This document shows positions 51,244 through 62,126 of a DNA stretch of 64,000 bases, piece by piece; position 1 is the first letter of the stretch, and each line of letters opens with the position of its first letter. Origin of the DNA: Microcebus murinus (lineage: Eukaryota; Chordata; Mammalia; Primates; Cheirogaleidae); contig NC_134111.1 of assembly GCF_040939455.1 (NCBI RefSeq), forward strand, positions 57,616,501-57,680,500, given 5' to 3'. The notes below the pieces were generated by a model. The model saw nothing but the letters and a program-made list of their open reading frames with translations, was not told where the DNA came from and did not search any database. The translations under genes and the position numbers were made by a program.

Positions 51244-51309
51244 AAAACAGCTTTGAAGATAGCAGAGTAGCGCAGCGGAAGCGTGCTGGGCCCATAAAAC
51301 AGCTTTGAA
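51244..51309 (+). pseudogene. retroposed 5' half of initiator-methionine tRNA with target duplication
   Basis: Bases 51261-51295 match the first 35 bases of initiator tRNA-Met with a single difference (A at 51269, ninth base, where the mature tRNA has G). The match ends in the anticodon loop after CAT. The insert is flanked by a 14-bp direct repeat, AAAACAGCTTTGAA, at 51244-51257 and 51296-51309. The left copy is preceded by TT, giving the TT/AAAA site preferred by L1 endonuclease. Three extra bases (GAT) precede the tRNA sequence, and there is no poly-A tail. The internal A box (TAGCGCAGCGG) is present but the B box is missing, so it cannot be a functional tRNA gene. It fits the described class of tailless retropseudogenes made from 3'-truncated tRNAs. 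Inference: a tRNA half or truncated tRNA was the template. Confidence 0.92.
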
Positions 51310-52989
51310 ATTTATTATACATATTTTATATTTAGACACACTAATATTTTTCCAATTTTCATTGTGTTTCTCTCTTGTGATAATTTTTTTCAAAATTTTA
51401 TTACCCCTAAGGAAATGTTTACATTTTGTCGAAAGCTGTGGAGAGTAAAGTTTATGGCTTTTTAACATATACAATATTAGCATTATTCTTTGTTCACTGA
51501 ACATCCACAGCTTTCCTTGTGACAGGTTGTCAAGAAATATGTCTCTGAAAAGACAGGTTAGCTCCTCAAAGACAATCAGTAATGCAATTCTCAGTGATGT
51601 GCTACACCCCACCAGAGTGCCCCTTACTATTCTTGTGTGCAGTGATGTGATGTCTGAACTATTTGTTTGCTCTGCCATAAGATAGCATTAGCAGATGTAA
51701 TGGGAACAGATCACTCATTTGCCGAAATATTTATGGCAGTGCTTTTAAAGGACCATTCAATCTACAGTTGCAACTGATGAAGCATGTAGCAAGAAATGTT
51801 TCTAAAACCATGTGGGCTAAAATGTCATCCTACAAGGCAGTTAAAATGTGTTAACTTAATATGTGTACAACCAGAGATTAGAAAACACTGGCTGTCATAT
51901 TTGAGCAGTTCAATGCATGTACATTTTCAGTAAAATAGAAGTAATCATCTTATGTCGAAAGGGCCAGGTTACATTGCTTTAATTTAAGAGGAAGATTTCT
52001 CTATCCCATACTTTATTCTGCTCAGCAAGGAACCTTGTCACATCAAAACGCACCTTCTTCTACCTGACAAACCTTTTTAAAGAGAATGTTTTCTGAGCAG
52101 TACTTAAAATCACACTTCACAGGACATGATGCAACACATTTAAATGTGAAACTGAGCCAGTCTTAACTCTTAAAAACCATAGAACATGAATTAATTTAAC
52201 AGATGCCCGTAAGTGTAATTCTGGCCACAAACAATGGCTTTCATCCCTCTGATGCAGCATCCTGTTCTTTCATTCAACACCTCGCTGTGTTCTAATTATT
52301 AAACATCTTTTAGTCCAAAAGCTCCCTAGAAGCAGGTCATAAAACATAATGCCCAGCCAATGGATGCTGGCAAATTCTTGTCAAAAGTTTGCCAAAGGTG
52401 TCTTGAGAAATCTCTGAGGGGATAAGGAGAGAAAGCTAAATGCATTCAGCTAAAAGCTCGTGAATACCACAGGGATGTGACTTTTGGACATTTCTTAATA
52501 CTTTCATTACTTTGGGCTACTTAGCACAGTGATAATTTACTAAATAGGAGCAATTTACTAAAGAGACTCCAGAAATGTAAAAGAATTATTGCACCTCTGG
52601 AAAAAGTACACAGCATTCTCTCTGAAAAGATGAGGCCCGGCATTTCCAATAAAGTTGATTTACTACTTAATGTGCATCTGAAACAGCGTGGTGTTGGTTC
52701 AGAGAGCAGTCTGTAGCAATTTGATTTACACTAATCAAATGAAATGGTGCATTTTCCTGACACATAAATGAAGTACACATTTTAAAAAATTACTTAAGAA
52801 AATAGCTATTTGAAATATTTAGTCATTGTGATGGAAGCTAGCGGACATTTCACACTTAGATTAAATTGATGACTTTTAGTTGTCTCTAAAGATACATCTT
52901 TGTAATCATCCATCTTGTAAGTTTGCCTTAAGAAATAAAAAGTTCATCCTTTTACTTTTATTTAACTTTATATAAAAGTATTTTAAATA
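51310..52989. other. repeat-free block, candidate conserved noncoding DNA
   Basis: Apart from the tRNA half at its edge, no transposon is recognisable for about 1.7 kb. The minus-strand 195-codon frame (51091-51678) is the longest non-L1 frame in the window, but it reads through the tRNA insertion, has a composition rich in Leu, Ile and Ser and shows no domain, so I do not call it a gene. Confidence 0.35.
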
Positions 52990-53262
52990 CAGTTGTACGT
53001 CACTTAACAATGGGGATATGTTCTGAGAAATGGGTCATTAAGTGATCTTTGTACGAACACCATAAAGTATACTTACCTAGATGGTGCCTACTACACACGT
53101 AGGGTATATAGCCTGTTGTTCCTAGGCTATATATACAAACCTTACAGCACGTTACTGTATTGAGTATTATAGGCAACTGTAACACAGTAGAAAGTATTTG
53201 TGTATCCAACCATATCTACACATAGAAAAGGTACAGTAAAAATATGATTTTATGATCTTATA
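52990..53262 (+). mobile_element. Tigger-like non-autonomous DNA transposon
   Basis: It starts TA-CAGTTGTACGTC, with the TA target and CAGT terminus usual for Tigger/mariner-superfamily elements. It continues 'acaatggggatatgttctg', 'cctactacacacgtaggg', 'ctaggctatatatacaaacc' and 'gcaactgtaacacag', a very common mammalian repeat. The right terminus is decayed. The exact family name is not certain. Confidence 0.72.
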
Positions 53263-53939
53263 GGCCATTGTCATGTATGTGGTAATATTGTTACCTGATA
53301 TCTGACACATAACAGTGTCATCATATATAAAAGATATTAAAGGTAGAATGAGAAAGTCTAACCAAATAGGAGTTCCAAACAGGAAAAAGTATATATTATA
53401 TAAGAAATGATGCTATTAAATGTTTTTCTTAAAAAATGGTTTGGGTGTTTGTGTGAAGGCAGAAATTTTAGAAGGCTGGCATTCCACATACAGATACTGA
53501 ACACCTGCTGTATGATACTAAGTGCTTAAATTGAAAAATTGTATACAACGTAGTCCTTTTACTTAACAAACTCAAATTTATTGTCGGAAACAATTTGGTG
53601 CTACAGAATCACATAAGAGGGCATCCAAACCAGATCTGGTAGGTTAAAGAGATAGATCTCCCAAAGGCTGCGCTTTTGAAGAACAAATATTTAGTCATTT
53701 TTCAGGACAAGCGTAGTCTGTGTCTGTTTGGGAATAGGGGCGATGCCAGGAGTATTCCAGACAGGAAATGTGACTTGGAAGAAGCATGGGTATAGGAGCA
53801 TGTCTTCCCAGTGGAATAGGGCCTAGTGTGATGGGAGAGCACAGGGCAGGAGGGGAAGAGAAGAGGTGGAGTGGGTGGGATTGGGTGAGGAGATGTCACA
53901 CCATGAGGGACCCACAGGCATGCTGAAGAACACACTACC
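53263..53939. other. no feature recognised
   Basis: Unassigned. The minus-strand frame at 53702-53935 is proline/serine-rich with no motif. Confidence 0.5.
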
Positions 53940-55100
53940 AGCTCTGAGAGTCGTGAGAAACTACAGGTAGCTTTTCATGGAAGGCAGTGATGTGGTCATA
54001 TTCATCTTTTAGGAAGAGGAATGAAGAAGAACTGAAATGGATACAAAATAGAGGCAGGAATATTTAGAAGGCTGTTATAGTAAAGGTAAAGACCCAAGCT
54101 GAGTCAGTCACAGTAGGAGAGATTTGACAGATATTAAATCAGTAGAATCAAATTCAACTCAAAACAAATTATATGGAGGGGGGGATGAATGAGAAGAAGG
54201 ACTCAAATACAAAATCTGGTTTGGAGTTTGTTTGTTAAGGATAACTAAGGGGGATAATATTGATCCTAACCAAAATATAAGAGAAGGAAGAAGAGGGGCA
54301 AGTCTGAGGGAAAGATAATCATTATATTATGTTTAATGCTGGCCTGGAGCTTATCAAAAAGATTTGGGCCAGGATATGGATTTTAAAGTCACTTGAATAA
54401 AGATTATCAAACTTAGGAATATGGAAGATATCTAGGGAAAATATGTAGAGAAGAGAAACAGTTCAAAGAAAGAATATTAGGAGAAAATTCACACATAACT
54501 ACAATTGAGGAATGCAAATCTATAGCTGACTTTAAAAAGACATCCAGAAAATCCCAGGAAAAGTAATACTTTTTAAAAAAACAAAGAGAAAGAATTTCAA
54601 AGAAAAAAAAATCAGTCATTTAAGATATACAAGGACTGGAGGGAGTAAATTAACATGAAGATTGAAGAAAGTCCACTGGAGTAAGGAAGGAGTTTCAAGG
54701 AAGGGTGGGATGAGGAAGACCCAAAGGTGGAGCTGGGCAAAGAAGACAAGAGGAGAAAGTGATGCTTCGAAGTGAAAGTAAGCAAAATAAGCAAGAGGGG
54801 AAAGAGAGAGCAGTCACAGGAGGAAGTAGGATCAAGGGATATTTTAATTTTAAAAAAATGAGAGGTTTGAACAGGTTCATATGTTGAGAATGAAAATGAA
54901 ATGAAATGAAAACATGACCTAGAGGATGAAGACAGAATTGAAAGAGAAGGTAGGGATGAAAATGAGGGTTTCCAAGCAGGCAGGTGAAGATGGTAACCAG
55001 GAAAACAGGGGGCACAGCTACTACACAGAGAACCAAAGAAGGATAAAGAGATTTGACTCAGACAAGCTTAAAGGCTAAGAAGAGGATGTAGGCTTGGGGA
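53940..55100 (+). mobile_element. old purine-rich interspersed repeat, family not determined
   Basis: The stretch 'ggcagtgatgtggtcatattc', 'ttagaaggctgttatagtaaagg', 'agaatcaaattcaactc' and later G/A-rich text follows a long common mammalian repeat that I recognise by wording but cannot name. It contains a (GAAAT)n patch at 54891-54912. Minus-strand frames over it (54413-55036) are translations of pyrimidine-rich sequence, not genes. Confidence 0.5.
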
Positions 55101-55289
55101 GATGGTGCTGACACAGGAGTGAGAAGACTAGTGTTATTACAAATGAATGGCCTCTGGCTCCAACAAGATCTCAGCAATCTGAAAATCCATTTATGTGTCT
55201 CTAGTTGGCAATCCCTTATTCCCTCAACCGATGACAAATAGGAGTTGCCGTACAAATATCACAGCTCCCTTAACTCCTGGGTGGAATAA
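55101..55289. other. no feature recognised
   Basis: Short unassigned gap. Confidence 0.4.
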
Positions 55290-55512
55290 CTCTGAGGATG
55301 GTAGTCTACATTAGCTGCCAGATTTTTCCATTTTACCCAGATTTGACCTACAGCAGTAACTTGTTTGACAATGCATGCTCTATCAGCGATGTTCACTTTC
55401 CTGAATTCCTCCCCCGCCCCAGCCTAAGGTTTCCTGAGAACCACATCCCAAATAAACTATTTGCATTCAAATGCTTTCTTCAGGATGGGCTTCTAGAGAA
55501 ACCCAAATTAAA
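55290..55512 (+). mobile_element. LTR 3' part, probably ERVL class
   Basis: 'cccaaataaactatttgcattc' with AATAAA at 55451-55456, then 'cttcaggatgggcttctagagaaaccc', is the usual 3' end of an ERVL LTR on the plus strand. The 5' boundary is approximate and no target duplication was found. Confidence 0.65.
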
Positions 55513-55514
55513 AC

Positions 55515-55575
55515 AAATAAAGTGCTTAAAACGGCACCTGGCTTATAGCAAGCACTCAATAAATAATTTTTATAT
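55515..55575 (+). mobile_element. MIR or L2 tail scrap
   Basis: 'aaagtgcttaaaacggcacctggcttatagcaagcactcaataaataa' is the tail end of a MIR or L2. Too short to decide. Confidence 0.6.
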
Positions 55576-56261
55576 GTAAATCATGAGTTGATAAAAGAAA
55601 TAAATATTATAATCTATTAATACATAAAGTGCTTAGTGAGGGGTGGTTTCACATGAAGCAAGTCTTCCCTAGGGTGCTGTGGGCAAGCCTGTGAGGCCAG
55701 TGGAGTAAGAGCAGAGTGAGGTTTCCATTTTGGGTGGGTGACCAAGGATGGCTGAAACATGAGGCAGAGCAGGATAAGGTGACCCCTTGGTACTTACTGC
55801 ACGAAGCAGTTTTACTCTACCCAAGGCTAAGAGTAAAAACCTAATGGAGCTGTGGTTGATGGAAGGCACTGGAGTGGAAGAAGAGCCCTTAGTCAGACAC
55901 AGCAATATACATTGTTAGATAAGCGTCTGAAGGTTAAAGCAGACACGTGAAAACGTAAAGGAAAACAAACTGAGCGTCTTCATTAGCCTGTGTCTTCTCT
56001 TGCTTTTATTGTGCATAATAACCATGTCCTGTGCCTTGAAAGTAATAGTCTATAACAACAAGTAAATATGGACTGAGATCCTACTATTACAAAACCAATT
56101 ATGTTCAGTGATTCCTTAAGTAAACCGTTAATGAAATTTGGAGACAGAAATGGGGATACAGGAGAGAATTCACTCCCTCCCATTAGAATATAAATCCCAG
56201 CCCATGAAATAAGCCCCATTTACAGCCTCAGAGAGCTGCAATAAAATGATGATTCTACGAG
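55576..56261. other. no feature recognised
   Basis: Unassigned DNA. Minus frames at 55669-55905 and 55983-56219 have no motif. Confidence 0.5.
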
Positions 56262-57179
56262 CGTTTATTTTATTTTTAATTGACCAATAATAATTGTAGA
56301 TATTTATGGGGTACAATGTGCTATTTCAATACATCTATAACTTGTGGAATGATCAAATCAGCCAGTTAGCATATCTATTATCTCAAATATTTATCATTTT
56401 TGTGGTGAAAACATTTAAAATCTTCTCTTTTAGTTATTTTGAAATATACAACACATTGTTATTAACTTTAGTCACAATGCTATACAATAGAACACCAGAA
56501 CTTATTTCCTCTATCTACCTGTAACTTTGTACTTCTTAAACTATGTCTCTTCTTTCCCCATCTACCCACCTGCTCCCCCAGCCTCTGGTAAACATCATTC
56601 TACTCTCTACTTTTATGAGTTTGACTGTTTTAGATTCCAAGTATAGGTGAGACCATACCATATTTCTCTCTCTGTGCCTGGCTTATTTCACTTAACCTAA
56701 TGTCCTCTAGGTTCAGCCGTTGTCCCAAATGAAAGAATTTCCTGCTTTTTAAGGCTGAATGGTATTCCATTGCATAACATATAAATGTGTTTGTATTTAT
56801 TCATTGATAGACACTTAGGTTGTTTCTATATTTTGGCTATTACGAATTATGCTACAATGAACATGGAAGTGCAAACATCTCTTCAGCATACTAATTTCAA
56901 TTCCTTTTATTATGTATCCATCAGTGGGGACCACTGGATTATACAGCAATTCTATTTTTAGTTTTTTGAGGAAACTGCATCCTTTCTTCCAATATGGTTG
57001 TACTAATTTATGACACCACTATAAGTGTATAGGGGTTCCCTTCTCAACATCTTCACCATCACTTGTTTTCTTTCATCTTTTTAATAAAAGTCAATCTGGT
57101 ATGAGGTAATATTTCATTGTAAATTTAACTTGCATTTCCCTGATGATTTTTTCATATACCCATTGGCCATTTGTATATC

Positions 57180-57203
57180 TTTTTTTTTTTTTTTTTTTTT
57201 TTT
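57180..57203. repeat. poly-T run of 24
   Basis: The run lies inside the antisense L1 with no retroposed body beside it. It is a homopolymer expansion. Confidence 0.95.
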
Positions 57204-57701
57204 GAGAAATGTCTGTTCAGGTCCTTTGCCCATTTGAATCAGGTTATTTGTTTTCTTGTTATTGAGTAGTTTGAAATCCTTGTGTAGTTTGGATATTAGC
57301 TCCTATCCAGTGTATGACTTACAAATATTTTATCCCAAAATATAGGTTGTCCTTTCAGTCTATTAATTTTTTTTTCCATTGGTTGTGCAGGAGCTTTTTA
57401 GATTGATGCAATTCCATTTGTCTATTTTTGCTTTTGTTGCTTTTGTTGCCTGTGCTTTTGGGGTCATATCCAAGAAATCTCTGCCCAGACCAAAGTATGG
57501 AGCTTTTCCCCTGTTTTCTTCTAGTAGTTAAATGGTTTCAGGTCTTCCATTTAAGTCTTTAATGCAGTTTGAATTGATGCTTGTATAAGGTGTGAGATGA
57601 GGGATCATTTTTATTCTTCTGTATGTGGATATCCAGTATCTCAATACTATTTATTGAAGAGACTGTTCTTTTCCCATTGTTTGTTCTTGGTGCTTTTGCC
57701 A

Positions 57702-57781
57702 AAAATCAATTGACCATTGCCATGTCACATAACATGTAAAAAAAAAAAAAAAAAGACAGAGAAAGAAAATTAATTGACCAT
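57702..57781 (+). mobile_element. 48-bp poly-A insert with 16-bp target duplication
   Basis: AAAATCAATTGACCAT at 57702-57717 recurs as AAAATTAATTGACCAT at 57766-57781 (15 of 16), enclosing a 48-bp insert. The insert consists of about 20 unique bases, then a run of 17 A, then GACAGAGAAAG. The host L1 normally has a single copy of the duplicated word here. This looks like a very short L1-mediated retroposition. The source of the unique 20 bases is unknown. Confidence 0.7.
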
Positions 57782-58395
57782 GGATATGTGGGTTTATTTT
57801 GGGGTTCTATATCCTATTCCATTGGTAAGTATGTTTGTCTATTTTATGACATTCCCATGCTATTATGATTACTACAGCTTATAATATATTACATATATTT
57901 TGAAATCTGGTAGTGTTCTACCTTGAGCTTTGTGTTTTGAGTCAAGATTGCTTTGGCTATTCAGGATATTTTTTTGTTCTATACAAATTTTAGGATTTTT
58001 TAAAAATTTCTGTGAAGAATGTCATTGATATTTTGATAGAGATTGCATTGAAACTATAGATTACTTTGGGTGGTCTGAACATTTTAACAATATTAATTCT
58101 TCCAATTCATGAACATATAATATCTTTCCATTTATTTGTGTTAACCTTCAATTTTTTCATAATGTTTTATAGTTTTCAGTATATAGATCTTCATTTCCTT
58201 GGTTAAATTTACTCCTAGGTTTTTTGTGTGTGTTTCCTTTGTCTGATGCTATTGTAAATGGAATTGTTTTTCTAAATTTCTTTTTCAGACAGTCCATGAT
58301 TAATGTATAGAAATGTTATTAATTGTATTATAGAATTATAGAAATGTTATTAAATGTTATTAATTGTTAATGCTTATTTTGTTTTTTTCATTATT

Positions 58396-59581
58396 TCCAG
58401 TTTTTTTTTATTTCAGCACATCACTGTTTAGGTTACATATATTGCCTTTGCCCCACCCAAGTCAGAGTTTGAAGGGTGTCCGCCCCCCAGATGGTGCTCA
58501 CTGCACCAATTAGGTGTGAATATACCCATCCCTTCCTCCTCACACACCTGCCAAACACCCGATAAATGTTACTATATGTGCACATAAGTGTTGATCAGTT
58601 AATACCAATGTGATAGTAAGTATGCATTTTTCCATTCTTGGGATACTTCACTTAGTAGAATGGGCTCCAGCTCCATCCAGGATCATACAAGAGGTGCTAA
58701 ATCACCATTGTTTTTTGTGGCTGAGTAGAACTTCATGGTATACACATACCACACTTTACTAATCCACTCATGTATTGATGGGCACTTGGGTTGTTTCCAC
58801 ATATTTGCAATTGTGAATTGTGCTACTGTAAACATTAAGTACAGATGTCTTTTTTATAGAATGTCTTTTATTCCTTTGGGTAGATAGCCACTAATGGGAT
58901 TGCTAGATCAAATGTTAGTTCTACTTGTAGCTCTTTGAGGTATCTCCATATTGCTTTGCACAGAGGTTGTATTAGTTTGCAGTCCCACCAACAGTGTAGG
59001 AGTGTTCCTATGTCTCCGCATCCATGCCAACATTTATTGTTTTAGGACTTTTTGATAAAGGCCATTCTCACTGGAGACAAGTGATATCTCATTGTGATTT
59101 TGAAATGTATTTCCCTGATAATTATAGATGTTGAGCATTTTTTCATATGTATGTTAGCCATTAGTCCCTCTTCTTTTGAAATGTTTCTGTTCATGTCCTT
59201 TTCCCACTTTTTGATAGGGTTATTTTACTTTTTCTTGCTGATTTTCTGGAATTCTATATAGATTCTAGTAATCAGCCCTTTATCAGATGTGTAGCCTGCG
59301 AATATTTTCTTTCATTGTGTAGGTTGTCTGTTTACTGTTATGACAGTGTCTTTGGCTGTGCAAAAGCTTTTTAATTTGATCAGGTCCCACTTATTTATTT
59401 TTGTTGTTGCTATGATTGCCTTTGGGGTCTTCTTCATAAAGCCTTTGCCTAGGCCAATGTCTATAAGAGTTTTTCCAAAATTTTCTTCTAGAAATCTTAT
59501 ACTTTCATGCCTTAGGTTTAATTCTGTTATCCACCATGGGTTGATTGTTGTGAGAAGTGAAAGATATGAGTTGGGTTTTTG
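58396..59581 (-). pseudogene. 5'-truncated young L1 inserted in the older L1
   Basis: The poly-A complement at about 58403-58412 is followed by the antisense of the young L1 3' UTR ('ctgtttaggttacatat', 'cagatggtgctcactgcacc') and antisense ORF2 C-terminal sequence ('ggcacttgggttgtttcc', 'agtcccaccaacagtgtagg', 'aggccattctcactggag'). It is 5'-truncated at about 59581. It is the same lineage as the copies at 24972 and 40788. The plus frame at 59340-59582 is an antisense shadow. Confidence 0.9.
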
Positions 59582-59589
59582 AAAAGCTT

Positions 59590-59951
59590 AACAAAATGTA
59601 CAAACACTTAGCTAGACTAACTAAATAAAAAGATAAGTCTCAAATAAAATCAGAAATGCAAAAGAAGATATTACAGAAATACAAAGGATTATAAGAGACT
59701 TCCGTGAACAATGATACATCAACAAATTGGACAACCTAGGAGAAATGGATAAATTTTTAACAAATTTACAAAGATCAAAATCATATCAAGTGTTTTTTCT
59801 AACCACAATGGTATAAAACCAGAAATCAAAAACAGGATGAATTGTGGAAAATTAACAAATATGTGGAAATTAAATAATATGTTCCCAAATAACTATTCAG
59901 TCAAAGAAGAAGTTAAAGGAGAAAAAAGATGAAAGGATATAAAGGAGAAAA
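59590..59951 (+). pseudogene. older L1 ORF2 segment, inverted relative to its neighbours
   Basis: 'acacttagctagactaac', 'ttacagaaatacaaagg' and 'aacctaggagaaatggataaa' are sense L1 ORF2 from the region before the reverse-transcriptase core. The flanking older L1 pieces on both sides are antisense, so this roughly 360-bp piece is inverted in place. The frames are broken. Confidence 0.8.
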
Positions 59952-60215
59952 AGATATAAAGGATATCCTCCTGATGAAGTGACCCCTTCATCACTGAATA
60001 TGGACCCACTTTTGTCTCTTTTTACAATTTTTGACCTAAAGTCTATTTTCTGAAATAGGTATAGCTATCTCTGTTTTTTGTTTGTTTCCATTTTGATAGA
60101 AAATCATATTCCATTCCTTCTCTTTCAGTCTATGAGTGTCCTTTAAGGTGAAGCTGGGTCTCTTTTAAGCAGCACATAGTTGGGTCTTTTTTTTTTTTTA
60201 ATTCATTCTGCCTAT
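59952..60215 (-). pseudogene. older L1 endonuclease-domain segment, antisense
   Basis: Antisense of the ORF2 N-terminal region ('tttgtctctttttacaattt', 'aaagtctattttctgaaatagg', 'gtgaagctgggtctcttttaagcagcac'). It is probably the 5' continuation of the minus-strand L1 at 56262-58395. Confidence 0.72.
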
Positions 60216-60611
60216 GTGGCAAATTTAGCTGCAGTTTTCCAGCAAGGATTGCTTTTGCTTGTGCAGCATTTCAGCAATGGAAAGGTGATGTTTCACTGCT
60301 TCTGCAAGGTAGTGGCAATTAAAAGATATTGCTATCTCCCTCTGACTATTCTCCCTACCCTCCTCTCTTCTCAACTCCTCTTAACTCCCAGACCATGTGC
60401 TGTTCCTCTCAGGTGATGAATTGCAGAAGTAAGGGAAGACAGACAAGAATGACTGAAATAGATATAGTAAAATGTAACTAACAGGTGAAGAAGGAAAGAT
60501 AGAATCAGAAAAATAGCATTTGATAAGCACCATCATAATAATTGATTCAGGCCAGAATCATCAATAGATGCTAAAATTGGTGGGTAAAAGTTTGATGATG
60601 GAGATCCAGAG
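60216..60611. other. no feature recognised
   Basis: Unassigned DNA in front of the young L1. Its right part is the original target sequence of that insertion. Confidence 0.5.
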
Positions 60612-60619
60612 AAGATGGC
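60612..60619 (+). promoter_or_regulatory. YY1-like site at the L1 5' end
   Basis: AAGATGGC sits at the very start of the element, in the position occupied by the YY1 site of human L1. The same word is at the inversion junction of the copy at 41508-41515. Confidence 0.6.
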
Positions 60620-62126
60620 AGATGAGAAACACCGTCAAACAGACTGCCTCTGCAGAAAAGACAGATTCTAGCAGAAATTAGAAGAAGCAAGAAGACGAGC
60701 CTACATCAGATGAGGGCCGGAAGGAGGAGTACCTGAGACCAGGGAGACTCCACAGGAGGAGGTCACAGAGAAGAACTGGAAGCTGGGACCCCCGGAGCAG
60801 CCCAGAGACCAGAGGGAAATGTAGGTGGATAGGCCATTTCCCCTCCTCTGCATCCCAGACTGCTGGTGGGCTCCCCAGCGAATGGAGAGACCTGCGGACA
60901 CCAGCCCAGCGACGGCCACTGCCAGTGAGCGGTAAGCCAGTAGTGGACATGGCACCAGGCTCCCAACTCCCTCGGGGCACCTCCGTGTGCACAGACCCCA
61001 GCTGCACAGCAGACGCCATATTGCCTCCTCCCCTCCCCCAACCCTACCTGCAGCTGCCCAGAGAGACAATACAGCCACCAGCCAGAGGCACCTACAGGGA
61101 ATGGGACCTTCCCTTTTGAGGCCCTATAGCTGACTAAGGGGAACTCAGACTGTGAGTTCCCTACCCGCCAGACCTCCCAGGTGCTGCTGGCATGGTGATC
61201 CCAGGAGAACGGGGCAGACTCTGAGGTTGAGAGACACAGAACCAGCGTGGGCTCCCTGTGGGTGAACTAGGACTGGCACTGCTCTCCCTGGTGGGGATAT
61301 AGTTTGAACTCTGGGACCCAGAGGTCAGACCTGCAGACCACATCCCGTGCACCAAGACCTCGCATTGCCTGGGGCACAGAAGGGATATTTGTGAATAGCC
61401 TACTGAGGTGTGTGTGCCTTCAGGGGCAGATCAGCGTCCTAGAGGGCAACCCTCCCCCCAAAGGGAGGCTGTGTGCCCAGCCCAGGTGGCGTTCCTGCGC
61501 AGGGAACCTCCCCACCGGCAGCACAGCCAGGGGAGGCCTGGTTGCGTGTGGTCTGGCCTGCTGGCAGAGGCCCAGGAGTAGCTGCGGAGTTGGGGAGGGT
61601 GGAAAGAAGCCAGGCCTGCTCCAGACTGCAGGTCTCAGACAGCCCCACCCCCATACGCTGACTCTCTGACTGAGCTGGGCCATTCCAGCCCCTCCCTGTC
61701 AGCTTTGCCTGGAAGCAGAGAACAGAACTTTGACCCCTGCTAACGACATTGGAGGTGCCTGAGGGCAGGCTTACCCAACCCAGCTCCGCCCAGACTCTCT
61801 CCTAGATTAGCCCTCACTGAAGGGGAGAAAAGGATACACCTGGAAGTCCCAGGGCCCCACCCACCACCTGAGGCACTAGAGTTCTCTCTACGGGAACAAG
61901 AGCTGATAACAGGACATAAAAACAACAGCATAGCCTGTTCCTCCAAGCAAGCGCCACCTACTGACAGGGAGAGCATCCTGCACACCCTTTTAACGACACT
62001 TACTGACTCATTATGCAGGGAGTGGTTGAATCTCACCCACAGACACCACCTACTGGCTCAGAAACTAAAGAAGGCATGTGAATACCCAAACAAAAACCTA
62101 AAGAAAAGAAACAACAACTGATCGAC
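60612..62126 (+). promoter_or_regulatory. L1 5' UTR with internal promoter region
   Basis: About 1.5 kb from the L1 5' terminus (AAGATGGC at 60612-60619, a YY1-type core) to the ORF1 start. It is GC-rich with many CpGs, especially at 61400-61660. It should carry the element's internal RNA polymerase II promoter. In the antisense direction all three frames are open over about 280 bp (60678-61078 minus), an arrangement also seen in the inverted copy at 40788-41517. Several sense and antisense frames at 61304-62036 reflect the low stop density of GC-rich sequence and are not called as genes. Confidence 0.88.

Larger units (their letters stand above)
56262..58395 (-). pseudogene. mid-age L1 (L1MA-like), 3' UTR to ORF2, antisense
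   Basis: Reading from the right on the minus strand this is ORF2 followed by the 3' UTR. The plus strand shows the antisense 3' UTR ('gatcaaatcagccagttag', 'attattaactttagtcac'), then antisense ORF2 ('ggtattccattgcataac', 'tgatgattttttcatatacc', 'ctcctaggttttttgtgtg'). No frame is open. It contains a 24-T run at 57180-57203 and a short inserted sequence at 57718-57765. A short tandem duplication ('tatagaaatgttatta' units) sits at 58303-58370 near the young L1 insertion. Confidence 0.9.

Noticed and set aside
51261..51295. Functional tRNA gene
   Set aside because: Only the 5' half is present. The B box, 3' half and acceptor pairing are missing.
51091..51678. 195-codon minus-strand open frame
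   Set aside because: It reads through the tRNA-half insertion and its target duplication, has no domain or signal, and its composition is that of AT-rich noncoding DNA.
60678..61078. Antisense frames in the L1 5' UTR as a true ORF0 homologue
   Set aside because: All three frames are open, so openness alone does not single out a coding frame. Kept only as a finding.
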